DNA from: Lactiplantibacillus plajomi | GTDB lineage: Bacteria; Bacillota; Bacilli; Lactobacillales; Lactobacillaceae | DNA length: 64,000 nt | Direction: 5' to 3' | Assembly: GCF_005405405.1 (NCBI RefSeq) | Contig: NZ_BJDZ01000003.1 | Location: 62,001-126,000 of the forward strand | In this document: piece after piece, positions 7,857 to 17,382 of the stretch | Numbering within the stretch: the stretch's first letter is position 1 | Layout: each line of letters starts with the position of its first letter | Made by a program: the position numbers and the translations under genes | The notes under the pieces: model-generated | What the model saw: the letters and a program-made list of their open reading frames with translations, nothing else | Databases searched by the model: none | Told to the model about the DNA's origin: nothing

Positions 7857-10444
7857 ATGATAAAAGATAACACCCATAGATTGACCCCCACAGAAGAAAC
7901 GACCGAAGATCAGGTCCCACCCGATCCGGTCAAGCTGTGGCAGCTTGATGAATCAACTTTAGCGACTAAGTACCGGACGGATCCTGAAGCCGGGCTTAGT
8001 GCCGCTGAGGCTGCCGACCGTTTACAACACGATGGTCGAAACGAACTGGCCGTAAAACGGACCTCCAAATTCGTCCAATTCATCAAGCAGTTTAATAACA
8101 GTATTATTTATATTTTAGCGGCTGCCGCGGTTTTAACGTTCTTCATGCAGCGCTACTCGGACTCAATGGTTATTGGCTTAGTCATTATTGCGAACGCCAT
8201 TATCGGTTACGTCCAAGAACGCCAAGCAGGCAACGCTTTGGAACGCATTCGTGAAATGTTGATTTCCAAGAACTTCGTTATCCGTGGTGGTCAAAAACTC
8301 GAAATCGACGCCCGTGACCTGGTCGTTGGTGACCTTGTGAACCTCGAAGCGGGGGACGCGGTTCCAGCCGACATGCGGTTAATTTCTGCCGATAACTTCA
8401 ACGTTCAAGAATCCGTCTTGACGGGTGAAACCAACCCAGTTGAAAAGCAGGAAGAGCCAATGTCAGATGACCAACTCGCCCTAGCCGACCGCAAAAACAT
8501 GGTCTACGCCTCAACCGCCGTTACGAGTGGTTCCGCTTTCGGGATTGTGACCGCCACCGCTGAAAATACTGAAATTGGTCATATCCAACAATCAGTTAGT
8601 GAAGTTAAACAAACGTCAACGCCGTTAATGCGTAACCTGAACTCGCTCGGGCTCTGGTTATCGGTTGCAATCGTCGTTGCCGCCGTCCTGCTATTCCTTT
8701 TAGGGATGGTCACGGACATCTACAGCTTACCAACCTTACTGATTGCCGTTATTACCATGGTCGTAGGGTCAATGCCTGAAGGGCTGCCCGCAAGTACGTC
8801 CGTCGTGCTCGCCATGGGAACTCGTCAAATGACGAAGAAGAACGTTATCGTTAAATCCCTTCCCGCCGTTGAAACGTTAGGGGCCGTGGATATCGTTAAC
8901 ACCGATAAAACCGGGACCTTAACGAAGAACGAAATGACCGTGACTAAGGTCGTCACCCCTGATCACCAATTTGACGTGACCGGCGTGGGTTACGACGCTG
9001 AAGGTGGCGTTAATTTCGACGGTGCCTTGAAATTAGCCGGTCAAACCGTTGATTGGCATAGTGATAAAAACATGGAGTGGCTCGTTAACATTGCTGGTCA
9101 AACGACCGATGCCGAGCTGCACTTTGAAAATAATAAGTGGGAACTGACCGGTGAACCAACCGACGGGGCGTTAACCACGCTTTATCGGAAAATGACGGGC
9201 CACGATCCGGAAGTCGCTGAAATCGACTCGTTACCGTTCGACTCCGCCTTCCGGTTCTCAGCCCGCCTAGCCGATTTAAACGGCCAACGGCTCTTAATGG
9301 TTAAGGGGTCCCCCGCTACCGTGCTACGGTTAACGAACCAGGCTGATCAGACCAGTTACTGGGATGACGCCATGGACGACCTGACCGCTGACGGCTTGCG
9401 GGTCGTCGCCTTGGCCTACCAAGTTGTTCCAGCAACCATGACCACCATCGATGCTAAGGCGATTTCCGGCTTAGAATTAGCCGGGTTAGTCGGTATCATC
9501 GACCCGCCGCGTGAAGAAGCTGCTAAGGCAATCGCCGCGTTACGGGCTGCCGACGTCCAAGTTAAAATGATTACCGGGGACCACCCGGATACGGCGATGG
9601 CGATTGCCAACAAGCTAATGGTCACGTCGTTTCCATGACCGGGGACGGGGTCAACGACGCCCCCGCCCTGAAGCAAGCCGACATTGGGGTTGCCATGGGG
9701 ATCAAGGGGACCGAAGTTGCCAAGGAATCGGCTGACATGGTCCTCGCCGACGACGACTTTGCCGACATCGTCGCTGCCGTCCGTGAAGGTCGCCACGTCT
9801 TCGACAACATTCGCAAAACGATTCGGTTCTTACTGCCGACCAGTTTCGCCGAAGGCCTCGTCGTCATTATCAGTATCTTGATGGGCCACGAACTACCACT
9901 TTACCCGACCCAGTTACTCTGGATCAACATGGTTTCCGCGTTGACCATCCAGTTCGCGTTTATCTTCGAGCCGCCGGAAGCCGGTATCATGACCCGGGGA
10001 CCGCGGGACGTCAAGCGTGGGATTTTGAACAAACTCGACTCGTTTGAAATCGTCTACGTGTCGTTACTGATTTCCGGACTCGGCATCTTTGCCTACGACT
10101 ACCTGACCGCGATTGGCTTACCAAACGTGATTGGGAGTACGATGTCTTTAAACATCATCATCTTCGGGAAGATTTTTTACCTGTTTAACTTACGAAACGA
10201 CCACCCGGTTATTTCGAAGTACTTCTTCCAAAACAAGATGGCGTTCTACATCATTGGAATCTTGATTCTGTTGCAACTCGGAATCATTTACCTACCATTT
10301 ATGCAGGACGTGTTCCACACGACCAACATCAACTTCCTTTACGGTTGGGGAATTCCAATCGTATGCGGGATCATCGTGTTGATCGTGACCGAAATCGGAA
10401 AATTCATTCGGTTCCGCTTTACGCGGGCTGAGGCGCTGAACTAA
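7857..10444 (+). pseudogene. Cation-transporting P-type ATPase, broken by an internal deletion and frameshift
   Basis: The first frame (7857-9638) encodes 593 residues with the cation-ATPase N-domain, actuator motif LTGETNP, transmembrane PEGLP, and DKTGT with the phosphorylated Asp at residue 350. It ends in ITGDHPDTAMAIANKL, then six residues and a stop. The rest, starting NGHVVSMTGDGVNDAP at 9617, is in another frame and carries the hinge and last six helices to 10444. Some 50-65 residues normally between ANKL and GHVVSMTGDG are missing, so DNA was lost at about 9611-9617 in a number not divisible by three. An intact copy would resemble Ca2+/Na+-type ATPases of about 900 residues. The product lacks a complete P domain and should be inactive. 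SD is AGGAGTG. Confidence 0.88.
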
Positions 10445-10453
10445 TTGAGGCGT

Positions 10454-10488
10454 AAAAGTTCCTGGCAATCGCCGGGAACTTTTTTTGT
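10454..10488 (+). terminator. Intrinsic terminator after ATPase pseudogene
   Basis: AAAAGTTCCTGGC / GCCGGGAACTTTT stem with an AATC loop and a run of T. Confidence 0.85.
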
Positions 10489-10615
10489 TGTTCAAGTGAA
10501 ATCGCTCCGTAAGAAACCGCTATCAATCAATAGTTAAAACCAATTAATTATTGGCGCCAATCCGTGCTACGATAAGGTTAAGGGAACGATTCTATTTGGA
10601 AAAGAGTTGAGTAAA

Positions 10616-10906
10616 ATGGCCAAATATAAAGCAGGGAGTTATAAAATCATTGCGGACGGCTATATGCACGACTTACCCGTCAAGTTTACCTTCTCTGACG
10701 ACGAAATCACCGGAATTGAAATCAAACCGGGCACTAAACTGCATGGTCTAGAAAAACAGGCACTTCCAAAGGTGATTCACCGGATTTTAACCGAACAGAC
10801 GCCCGACATCGACGCCGTTACCGGCGCAACCGTTAGTACCGATGGCATGGTCGACGCCTTGACTGACGTGATCGACGGCATGCCGGAAACCGTAAGTAAA
10901 TATTAA
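10616..10906 (+). CDS. Small FMN-binding-domain protein
   Basis: 96 residues consisting of a single FMN_bind domain. The motif DAVTGATVST (residues about 69-78) contains the Thr that in this family carries covalently linked FMN. Stand-alone FMN_bind proteins partner with soluble fumarate/urocanate-reductase flavoproteins; one such flavoprotein lies at 35584-36984, not adjacent. The ATG at 10616 is nine bases from GGAAAAGAG, whereas the TTG at 10607 touches it, so ATG is preferred. It is monocistronic with a terminator. Electron-transfer role inferred from family. Confidence 0.85.
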   Translation: MAKYKAGSYKIIADGYMHDLPVKFTFSDDEITGIEIKPGTKLHGLEKQALPKVIHRILTEQTPDIDAVTGATVSTDGMVDALTDVIDGMPETVSKY

Positions 10907-10925
10907 TTCAACCTATGATACACGC

Positions 10926-10964
10926 AGCGCCCACCGTTAAACCTTGAAACGGTGAGCGTTTTTT
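10926..10964 (+). terminator. Intrinsic terminator after FMN_bind gene
   Basis: CGCCCACCGTT / AACGGTGAGCG stem followed by six T. Confidence 0.75.
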
Positions 10965-10977
10965 GATATTTTTCACC

Positions 10978-11020
10978 ACAAAAAACGACCGTTAGTCGGA
11001 TTGCTCCGGCTAACGGCCGT
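10978..11020 (-). terminator. Intrinsic terminator ending the acyl-CoA operon
   Basis: On the minus strand CCGTTAGCCGGA / TCCGACTAACGG with four-base loop and TTTTTT. It lies directly after the thioesterase stop and closes the eight-gene operon. Confidence 0.8.
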
Positions 11021-11028
11021 CTAGGTGC

Positions 11029-11475
11029 CTACACCCCAAATTTATCGATGATTGCATTTATTTTAGTTTGGTGGTCGGTATCGGTAACTTGGTAGGGTGG
11101 GATCTTAACGGGCCGTAATGCCTGGTTGACGGCCACAAAGACCATGATTCCCTCACCAATTTTAACTGGATCCCCCTGCGTAATGCCTTGGCTAAAGACT
11201 TCGGCTAAAAAGTTCATGGAATGCCGCCCCGTCTTTAGCAAGGTGATGCGAAACCAGATGTGGTCCTCCACGTGCGCAGGACGTTTAAATTCAAACTGAT
11301 TGATGGCAACGGTCAGCACGCGTGAATGGCTATAGCGGTTCGCTAACACCCCAACGGTTGAGTCACAGTGCTTTAGTAACACCCCACCGTGCAAGATATT
11401 GAGATGATTCAGCATTCCTGGTGCCACGAAGAAGTCCCCCAAGTGCACCTGATAAAAATTAGCTTCCATAACCAT
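11029..11475 (-). CDS. Hotdog-fold acyl-CoA thioesterase
   Basis: 148 residues of the YciA/ACOT hotdog type. HGGVLLKHCDSTVGVLA holds the central helix with the usual acidic residue (D in KHCD), followed by TVAINQFEFKRPAHVEDHIWF, the strand region that lines the acyl pocket. It would hydrolyse an acyl-CoA to free acid and CoA. As last gene of the operon it may release the final acid product or prevent CoA trapping. The ATG follows AAAGGATGG; a second ATG two codons on is possible. Confidence 0.82.
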   Translation of the reverse strand: MVMEANFYQVHLGDFFVAPGMLNHLNILHGGVLLKHCDSTVGVLANRYSHSRVLTVAINQFEFKRPAHVEDHIWFRITLLKTGRHSMNFLAEVFSQGITQGDPVKIGEGIMVFVAVNQALRPVKIPPYQVTDTDHQTKINAIIDKFGV

Positions 11476-11500
11476 TCACCCATCCTTTATTAGAATTAGC

Positions 11501-13096
11501 CTAAGCTTCCATCGTCACGCCCCAACCGGAATCGTGGCCCGGCCGGTCGTGCGTTAGGACCTGACCGTTGCTTTCAGCGGCCAACACCAGCTGACGTTTC
11601 TTGATTTTTCCGGAGCTTGTCCGCGGTAATTCGGTAACGATTTTAACCTTTTCCGGCCAGAACTTTTTGGCCACGCCGCGCGCATCCAAAAAGTTTTTAA
11701 TCATCGTCAATGTCAGTGCCGTATCACTCGGCGTTGTAACAATGAACACACCGATAATTTGACCTAACCGGTTGTCCTTTAGCCCAACCGCCGCCGCATC
11801 CTTAATGTGCGGGTGCCGCAGTAGTTCTCGTTCAATTACGTAGGCTGAAATATTTTCGCCGCCACGAATAATGATGTCCTTACTCCGGCCATCGACCACT
11901 AGCGCCTGGTCGTGGTTCCAATGTCCGAGGTCCCCCGTCTTCAGCCAGCCGCTAGACGTTAACGTCTGCTTGGTCTTAACTGGATCGTGGTAATAGCCGC
12001 CAAAGACGACCGGCCCCTTGACATAAATCTGACCAACTTGACCAGTTGCCGTAATCTTACGGTGTTGGTCATCTAACAGTGCGACCTGCACGCCGTCGAT
12101 CGGGTAACCTGCCGTCGTATGCTGATGCTTCATCTCGAAATAGGCTGGCGTGGTGCACAAAAATGGTGCGCATTCAGTGAGCCCATAAATGTTATACACG
12201 GGTAGTTGTACTTTCTTGGCACGGTCGATGAGCCCGTCACTTAACGGTGAGCCGCCCGAAACGATAAACCGCAAGTCGCTTGGTCGTTTGAACCAACCCA
12301 ACACGTCGTAAATCACGGTTGGCACCGTGACCAGGTACGTACAGTGCTGCGTTAAAATCGCTTTCTTCAAACCTGCAACCGAGTAACGGCGCATCAAGAC
12401 CATCGTACTGCCGGCCAGCATGGTTGATACTAAACCGTGATGAAACCCAATGGCGTGGTACATGCCGGACGGTAAGACCAGGACATCGTCCGCGGTAATG
12501 CCATAAATCCGATTGAATTGCAATTCACTGTAAAGTATATTCTGATCGGATAAAATGACGCCTTTGGAAAAGCTGGTCGTCCCGGACGTACACATGATGA
12601 CCGCCGGGTGCTTGACGCTGGCCGCGATTCGCGGTCGTTGCCGGCGTTGCATAGCTTGTAATGGCACTTGACTAAGTCGAACCGTTTGCTGTTGATAGCC
12701 AACGGGGCAGTTAAGGCTTAACGAATTACGACCATCACTTTGGGTAATCATGAGGGTCGGTTGCATCCGATCAACCAATGCTTGTGCTTCGTCAGGGTCC
12801 AAGTGCGGGTTAAGCGGTAAAATTGTGATCCCCTGTTTGATACAAGCAAGCATCAATTGAATTGCCGTAATACTCGTTGCCATTTGAATCGCAACAACGT
12901 CACCATTTTTGACCCGTAACTGGTCTAAAAAGGTCACGGCCTGGTCGCTCAACTGATCCACTTCCCGATAAGTTAAACGTTGCCGGTCTTGAATTAAAAA
13001 GGTTTGATTTGGAGTTGTCATACACCGTTTACGCCAAACCGCGGCAATCGTCATTGGAAAGGCGTTTGGCAAGTGCAAACTATTCGAATTAGTCAT
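11501..13096 (-). CDS. Acyl-CoA ligase (AMP-forming, class I adenylate-forming)
   Basis: 531-residue ANL-superfamily enzyme. It activates a carboxylic acid with ATP to acyl-AMP, then acyl-CoA. Motifs in order: P-loop TSGTTSFSKG, substrate-pocket GMYHAIGFHHG, A5 YGLTECAP, A7 TGDLG, A8 hinge GRSKDIIIRGGENIS and the C-terminal catalytic Lys in PRTSSGKIKK. Overall it resembles medium/long-chain or CaiC-like crotonobetaine/carnitine CoA ligases, but the acid cannot be read. It lies 25 bases upstream of the thioesterase gene with GGGAGG as ribosome site. It probably primes the CoA-ester pool used by the CoA-transferase and dehydrogenases encoded upstream. Confidence 0.9.
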   Translation of the reverse strand: MTNSNSLHLPNAFPMTIAAVWRKRCMTTPNQTFLIQDRQRLTYREVDQLSDQAVTFLDQLRVKNGDVVAIQMATSITAIQLMLACIKQGITILPLNPHLDPDEAQALVDRMQPTLMITQSDGRNSLSLNCPVGYQQQTVRLSQVPLQAMQRRQRPRIAASVKHPAVIMCTSGTTSFSKGVILSDQNILYSELQFNRIYGITADDVLVLPSGMYHAIGFHHGLVSTMLAGSTMVLMRRYSVAGLKKAILTQHCTYLVTVPTVIYDVLGWFKRPSDLRFIVSGGSPLSDGLIDRAKKVQLPVYNIYGLTECAPFLCTTPAYFEMKHQHTTAGYPIDGVQVALLDDQHRKITATGQVGQIYVKGPVVFGGYYHDPVKTKQTLTSSGWLKTGDLGHWNHDQALVVDGRSKDIIIRGGENISAYVIERELLRHPHIKDAAAVGLKDNRLGQIIGVFIVTTPSDTALTLTMIKNFLDARGVAKKFWPEKVKIVTELPRTSSGKIKKRQLVLAAESNGQVLTHDRPGHDSGWGVTMEA

Positions 13097-13113
13097 GCAA
13101 TTCAGTCCTCCCT

Positions 13114-14088
13114 TTAACTCGCTACGGGTGTCTTTAACTGACTTAAGAGTTGCTTAACAACGGTTTCGCCGTCACCCACGATCCCGTAATCCGCAAATTT
13201 AAAAATCGCGGCGTCCGGATCGGTATTAATGGCAATGACGTACTTCGACTGGTCCATACCGATAGTGTGTTGGAAAGCACCGGAAATGCCCACGGCGATG
13301 TAAACGTCAGGTACGACCGTCTTCCCGGTCATCCCAATCATGGTTTCCTTACCGACCCAGCCGGCGTCGACGGCGACCCGTGAGGCTCCGAGACTACCGT
13401 GTAACCGGTCGGCTAACTGTTGTAACAATTCGAAGCCCTCGGGACCTTGCATCCCCCGGCCACCAGCAACGACGACGTTGGCGTCTTCTAACTGGTCGAC
13501 CGCGGTCGATAAGGCCTCGTAACTCACGTCAGCTGCCGTAGCAACCTTGGTAACGGCACGGTTCTTTACCACCGTCACCTGCTTGCCAGCTGCAACCTTA
13601 TCGTTAACACCGGCAACGTCGACCGTTAGCAAGGCCGCTTCGTTAGCCTTCACCGTTAATTGTTGTAATAAGTTCCCGTTGTACACGCGCTTTTGAAGCT
13701 GCCAACCGTCATCGACGGCGCTAACGTCATTGATGTGCGTAATCAGCGGTTCGTGTAACTGGGCCGCCACTAACTTCGCAATGCTGGTCGTTCCAAAATC
13801 GTTACCAAATAGAACTGCGCTATGTGACTGACCGGTCAAAAACTCACTAATTGTCGCTGCGGTTTGAGCAACCTTCGCCTTTGAAAACTGCGCGTAGGTC
13901 AGCACATCAAGTTCATTGAGGCCCGCCTTTTCGTAGTCGGTCACGGCTGGTTCACTGGCAGGTGCCACCACAACGGCATTTAATGGTTGGTCATTAAACG
14001 CGTCCTGGGCAAAATGAATTAAGTTTAAATTTTTATCCGTAAAAGCTGGATCAGCTAATAGGACTAAGTAAATTGGTCGTTCTGTCAT
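13114..14088 (-). CDS. etfA: Electron transfer flavoprotein alpha subunit
   Basis: 324 residues. The N-terminal domain is poorly conserved as usual. The C-terminal FAD-binding domain is diagnostic: GGRGMQGPEGFELLQQLAD, GASRVAVDAGWVG, VGISGAFQHTIGM and INTDPDAAIFKFADYGIVGD. There is no N-terminal ferredoxin extension of the type seen in the Acetobacterium LctC bifurcating complexes. It forms a heterodimer with EtfB, passing electrons to or from the two acyl-CoA dehydrogenases of the operon. No ETF:quinone oxidoreductase is visible in the window. It lies 16 bases after etfB. Confidence 0.95.
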   Translation of the reverse strand: MTERPIYLVLLADPAFTDKNLNLIHFAQDAFNDQPLNAVVVAPASEPAVTDYEKAGLNELDVLTYAQFSKAKVAQTAATISEFLTGQSHSAVLFGNDFGTTSIAKLVAAQLHEPLITHINDVSAVDDGWQLQKRVYNGNLLQQLTVKANEAALLTVDVAGVNDKVAAGKQVTVVKNRAVTKVATAADVSYEALSTAVDQLEDANVVVAGGRGMQGPEGFELLQQLADRLHGSLGASRVAVDAGWVGKETMIGMTGKTVVPDVYIAVGISGAFQHTIGMDQSKYVIAINTDPDAAIFKFADYGIVGDGETVVKQLLSQLKTPVAS

Positions 14089-14104
14089 AATTTTTCACCA
14101 CCCG

Positions 14105-14896
14105 TTAAATAATGCTCTGCTGTTGCAGAACTGCCATCATGTCCTTGATGGCTGCATCGCCATCATCATCGTAATTAACGATTTTAGCCGCCGGACGCTC
14201 CGGTTTCGGCACAAACCGTTGGGCAACTACGGCAGCGTTTAAATGCTGCCAAGTCGCATCGTCCATCAGCGTTAACTGGTCAACGGCCAAACTTTCAATC
14301 TTGGCCCGTTTAGCCGTCATCTTCGTCTTAAAGCTTGGAAGCCGCGGCTTATTGATCGTATCGGTTACCGAAATAACTGCCGGAGTGGCGGTCGAACCAT
14401 TCAACTTACCGTGTTCCCACAGTAACTGGTAGTTTAGTTGGCCGTCAGCCGCAGTTAAGTCATTGACCCGGTCAAAGTACGGTAACTTCAGCGCGTTGGC
14501 GAGCCGCAGTCCGACACAGCCTTGCGCATCGTCCTTCGCCTGGTCACCCGTCAAAATGACGTCGTAATCCCCAAGTTGGGCCGCTGCTTCTGCCAAAATG
14601 ACACCCAGGCCAACTTGATTGGACTGATCAGTCAATAAATCACTGGTAATCGCTACCGCCTTGGTAGCACCCATGGCTAAACCATCGCGCAACGTACTTT
14701 CGGTTGCTTTTGGATCACCGTAACTGGCAACGGTTACGCTGCCATCCGTTCCGGCAAGTTGTAAGCCGGCTTCAATCGCCAACTTATCCAGATAGTTAAT
14801 TCCCACGTCGGCATCCGCATTTACTTGGCCCTGGGCATCTAATTGCGGATCCGCGTTTAATTTGCGAACACTTTTAATAAATACAAGCGATTTCAT
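14105..14896 (-). CDS. etfB: Electron transfer flavoprotein beta subunit
   Basis: 263 residues. ADVGINYLDKLAIEAGLQLA and GDQAKDDAQGCVGLRLANAL match the EtfB adenosine-nucleotide pocket and signature region. PRLPSFKTKMTAKRAKIESL matches the EtfB recognition loop that docks on acyl-CoA dehydrogenases. EtfB binds AMP in classical ETFs or FAD in bifurcating ones; the sequence alone does not settle which. It is tightly coupled to etfA and to the dehydrogenase upstream (12 bases). Confidence 0.94.
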   Translation of the reverse strand: MKSLVFIKSVRKLNADPQLDAQGQVNADADVGINYLDKLAIEAGLQLAGTDGSVTVASYGDPKATESTLRDGLAMGATKAVAITSDLLTDQSNQVGLGVILAEAAAQLGDYDVILTGDQAKDDAQGCVGLRLANALKLPYFDRVNDLTAADGQLNYQLLWEHGKLNGSTATPAVISVTDTINKPRLPSFKTKMTAKRAKIESLAVDQLTLMDDATWQHLNAAVVAQRFVPKPERPAAKIVNYDDDGDAAIKDMMAVLQQQSII

Positions 14897-14908
14897 TACT
14901 ATTCACCC

Positions 14909-16054
14909 CTAGTTGCGGTACTCCCGATCCAATTCGTGGGCAATCGTGACCCGCTGAATCTGGTTCGTGCCTTCAAAAATTTGGAAGACCTTGCAGTCCC
15001 GCATTAATTTTTCAACTGGAAATTCGCGTGAAACACCGTAACCACCAAAGATTTGAACGGCGTCCGACGTTACTTTTTGTACTTGGTCGGTAACGAACGC
15101 CTTGGTCATGGCCCCTTCTTTACGAACCAAGCTACCAGCGTCCATCATCTTCATGGTGTTGTTAACCATTAAGCGGGAGGCTTCAGTCGCCATCGCCATG
15201 TTGGCTAACATTTCCTGAACGGCTTCAAATTTAATGATCGGTTTGCCGAATTGTTGCCGCGCCTGCGCGTACTTAACGGCTTCGTCCAACGCCCGTTGCA
15301 TAATCCCAACGGCTAAGGTCGCTACGAAGGCCCGTGATAAGTTCAAGCTATTTAAAGCAGCTTTCAGACCCGCACCTTCTTCACCGATCCGGTTTTTCGC
15401 TGGAACGCGAACGTGGTCAAAAGTAACGTTGGTCGTGTTCGACAACCGTAAGCCCATCTTATCTTCGTGCTTACCAGCCGTGATGCCACCGCGGGACTTT
15501 TCAACCATGAACGCACTCAGCCCCTTGTTGCCGTCATCGGAAGTCCGGAAAACCCCAACGAAGACGTCGGCTAAGCTCCCATTAGTAATGAAGGCTTTTT
15601 CGCCATTCAAGATATAATCATCACCATCACGGGTGGCCGTTGCTTGAACAGAACCCGCGTCAGTCCCGGCATCCGCTTCACTCAAAGCGAAGGCGGCAAA
15701 GGCACCGGGGGCAATGATGTCCGCGAAACGTTGGACTTGGTCGTCGTTACCGGCAATCATGACCGACCGTAACGCCACGAAGGTCGAAACCAGGGTAATG
15801 GCGTAGCCGGGGTCGTAACTGGCCAACTTTTCAAAAATCATTGCGGTTGTTTCGTAAGACAAGCCCGCGCCACCGTACTTTTCCGGGATTTCCAACATGT
15901 GGAGTCCCATGTCAAAGGCTGGCTTGAACAAGTCTTCCGGGCATTCACCCGCTTGGTCATATTTCTGAACATCCTTTGGGCTTAAATACTGATCCCCAAA
16001 CTCTTTGACCATTTGTAAGAAATCTTTTTGTTCATCCGTATACTGTAATGCCAT
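14909..16054 (-). CDS. Acyl-CoA dehydrogenase (short-chain/butyryl type)
   Basis: 381 residues, standard ACAD length. FAD-binding signature FALSEADAGTDAGSVQATATRD, ILNGEKAFITNG, RQQFGKPIIKFEAVQEMLANM, QIFGGYGVSREFPVEKLMRDCK, and the catalytic base Glu in IFEGTNQIQR near residue 365. It catalyses alpha,beta-desaturation of an acyl-CoA or, run with Etf as donor, reduction of an enoyl-CoA. The Glu position and length resemble short-chain and butyryl-CoA dehydrogenases such as Bcd. Ribosome site GAGGAG. ACADs are uncommon in lactobacilli. Confidence 0.93.
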   Translation of the reverse strand: MALQYTDEQKDFLQMVKEFGDQYLSPKDVQKYDQAGECPEDLFKPAFDMGLHMLEIPEKYGGAGLSYETTAMIFEKLASYDPGYAITLVSTFVALRSVMIAGNDDQVQRFADIIAPGAFAAFALSEADAGTDAGSVQATATRDGDDYILNGEKAFITNGSLADVFVGVFRTSDDGNKGLSAFMVEKSRGGITAGKHEDKMGLRLSNTTNVTFDHVRVPAKNRIGEEGAGLKAALNSLNLSRAFVATLAVGIMQRALDEAVKYAQARQQFGKPIIKFEAVQEMLANMAMATEASRLMVNNTMKMMDAGSLVRKEGAMTKAFVTDQVQKVTSDAVQIFGGYGVSREFPVEKLMRDCKVFQIFEGTNQIQRVTIAHELDREYRN

Positions 16055-16073
16055 AACGCATTCTCCTCTCGTC

Positions 16074-17309
16074 TTATACCGGATCGCCGATGTGCCGAGT
16101 TTCGGCCGCCGCGCCTTCTTCGACTAACTTGGCAATCTTCTCGTCGGAATAACCCATTTCTTTCAAGACCGCACGGGTATCGGACCCCTGAGCACGGGAA
16201 ATCTTTAATTCTGGGTTCCCCTGGGAGGTAAAGCGAACCGGGTTGGTTGGAATCATCCGTTCGTTACCGGACGGGAACTTCATCTTCCGTAATTCGTCGT
16301 TGTCCCAAGCTTCATCGTCCTTGTAAATTTCGGTTGGCACGTAGCAAGCTTCCAATGGTAAGTCGTTTTCCTTAAAGACGTCGACCCAGTGCTGTAGCGG
16401 TTGTTTCTTGAAGGCTTCGTCCAAAATCTTGATGAATTCCGTGTTCAAGTGTTTAGCATTGATTTGGTCGATATCGTTATAACGGTCATCATCCACTAAG
16501 TCTTTACGGCCAATCAGGGTCATTACCTTGTTATAGTCGCGGTTAAAGACGGGCACACACATCACGAACCAACGATTATCGCTGGTCTGGAAGCAGTCGT
16601 TGAACGGGTTGGCCACGTTCAGACGGCTCTTCGGGTAAGTGTTGCCATACTGTGCGGAAACCATCGCCACGTTTTGCATGAACAAAGCGGCGTGGTGCAA
16701 ACTAACGGTGATCTTGTCACCTTCGCCAGTCCGTTGTTGCTTCAGTAAGGCGCCACAGATTCCGGCTGCCAAACACATTGAAACTTGGAAATCACCATAA
16801 CCGTTAGCCGGGTTCATCGGGCTCTGACCCGCTTCAAGCGTCGTCCCTAGCACCCCACCACGGGACATGTAGGCGGTGGCATCAAAGCCGGCCGCGTCTT
16901 TTTGCGGGCCGTGTTCGCCGTAACCTAAGACCTGGGCAAAGATTAACTTCGGGAACTTTTTCTTTAACGTATCGTAGTCGATTCCTAACCGGGCCAAGGA
17001 CTGGGTCCGAATGTTGGTCAAGAAGACGTTAGCGTCTTTCAACAGATCATCGAAAGCCTTTAAACCGTCTTCCTTCTTTAAGTTCAAAGTTACAAAGCGT
17101 TTGTTCAAGTTCGAAATATCAAAACCTAAATTTTCATCATCCGAGTAGTGCATGTTGAACACGGCACCCTGCGTCCGTTCAGCGTCACCCTTCGGTGGTT
17201 CCACTTTAATGACGTCGGCACCCCATTCACCTAAAACGCGGGCAACCGTTGGTGCGGCCAGGAACGTTGTCATGTCAACAATGCGAATACCTTCTAAAGT
17301 TTTACTCAT
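16074..17309 (-). CDS. Class III CoA-transferase (CaiB/BaiF family)
   Basis: 411 residues. It moves CoA between an acyl-CoA donor and a free acid without ATP. Seen: LEGIRIVDMTTFLAAPTVARVLGEWGADVIKVEPP, KRFVTLNLKKEDGL, and the catalytic Asp in NPANGYGDFQ (near residue 170), which forms the aspartyl-CoA anhydride. Family members include formyl-CoA transferase and CaiB, which exchanges CoA between gamma-butyrobetainyl-CoA and crotonobetaine. Between two dehydrogenase genes, an acyl/enoyl CoA-exchange role is the natural reading. SD TAGGAGGAA. A 12-bp hairpin lies just upstream. Confidence 0.92.
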   Translation of the reverse strand: MSKTLEGIRIVDMTTFLAAPTVARVLGEWGADVIKVEPPKGDAERTQGAVFNMHYSDDENLGFDISNLNKRFVTLNLKKEDGLKAFDDLLKDANVFLTNIRTQSLARLGIDYDTLKKKFPKLIFAQVLGYGEHGPQKDAAGFDATAYMSRGGVLGTTLEAGQSPMNPANGYGDFQVSMCLAAGICGALLKQQRTGEGDKITVSLHHAALFMQNVAMVSAQYGNTYPKSRLNVANPFNDCFQTSDNRWFVMCVPVFNRDYNKVMTLIGRKDLVDDDRYNDIDQINAKHLNTEFIKILDEAFKKQPLQHWVDVFKENDLPLEACYVPTEIYKDDEAWDNDELRKMKFPSGNERMIPTNPVRFTSQGNPELKISRAQGSDTRAVLKEMGYSDEKIAKLVEEGAAAETRHIGDPV

Positions 17310-17328
17310 GAAAACTTCCTCCTAAGTA

Positions 17329-17370
17329 AACATGCCGATAGCACGGCTTAACCTATACTATCGGCATGTT
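17329..17370 (-). other. Intercistronic hairpin between dehydrogenase and CoA-transferase genes
   Basis: Perfect 12-base inverted repeat AACATGCCGATA / TATCGGCATGTT with an 18-base loop in the 73-base gap. It has no T tract, so it is more likely an mRNA-stability or processing element than a terminator. It separates the first two operon genes from the other six. Confidence 0.6.
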
Positions 17371-17382
17371 CTTTAAAATTTA

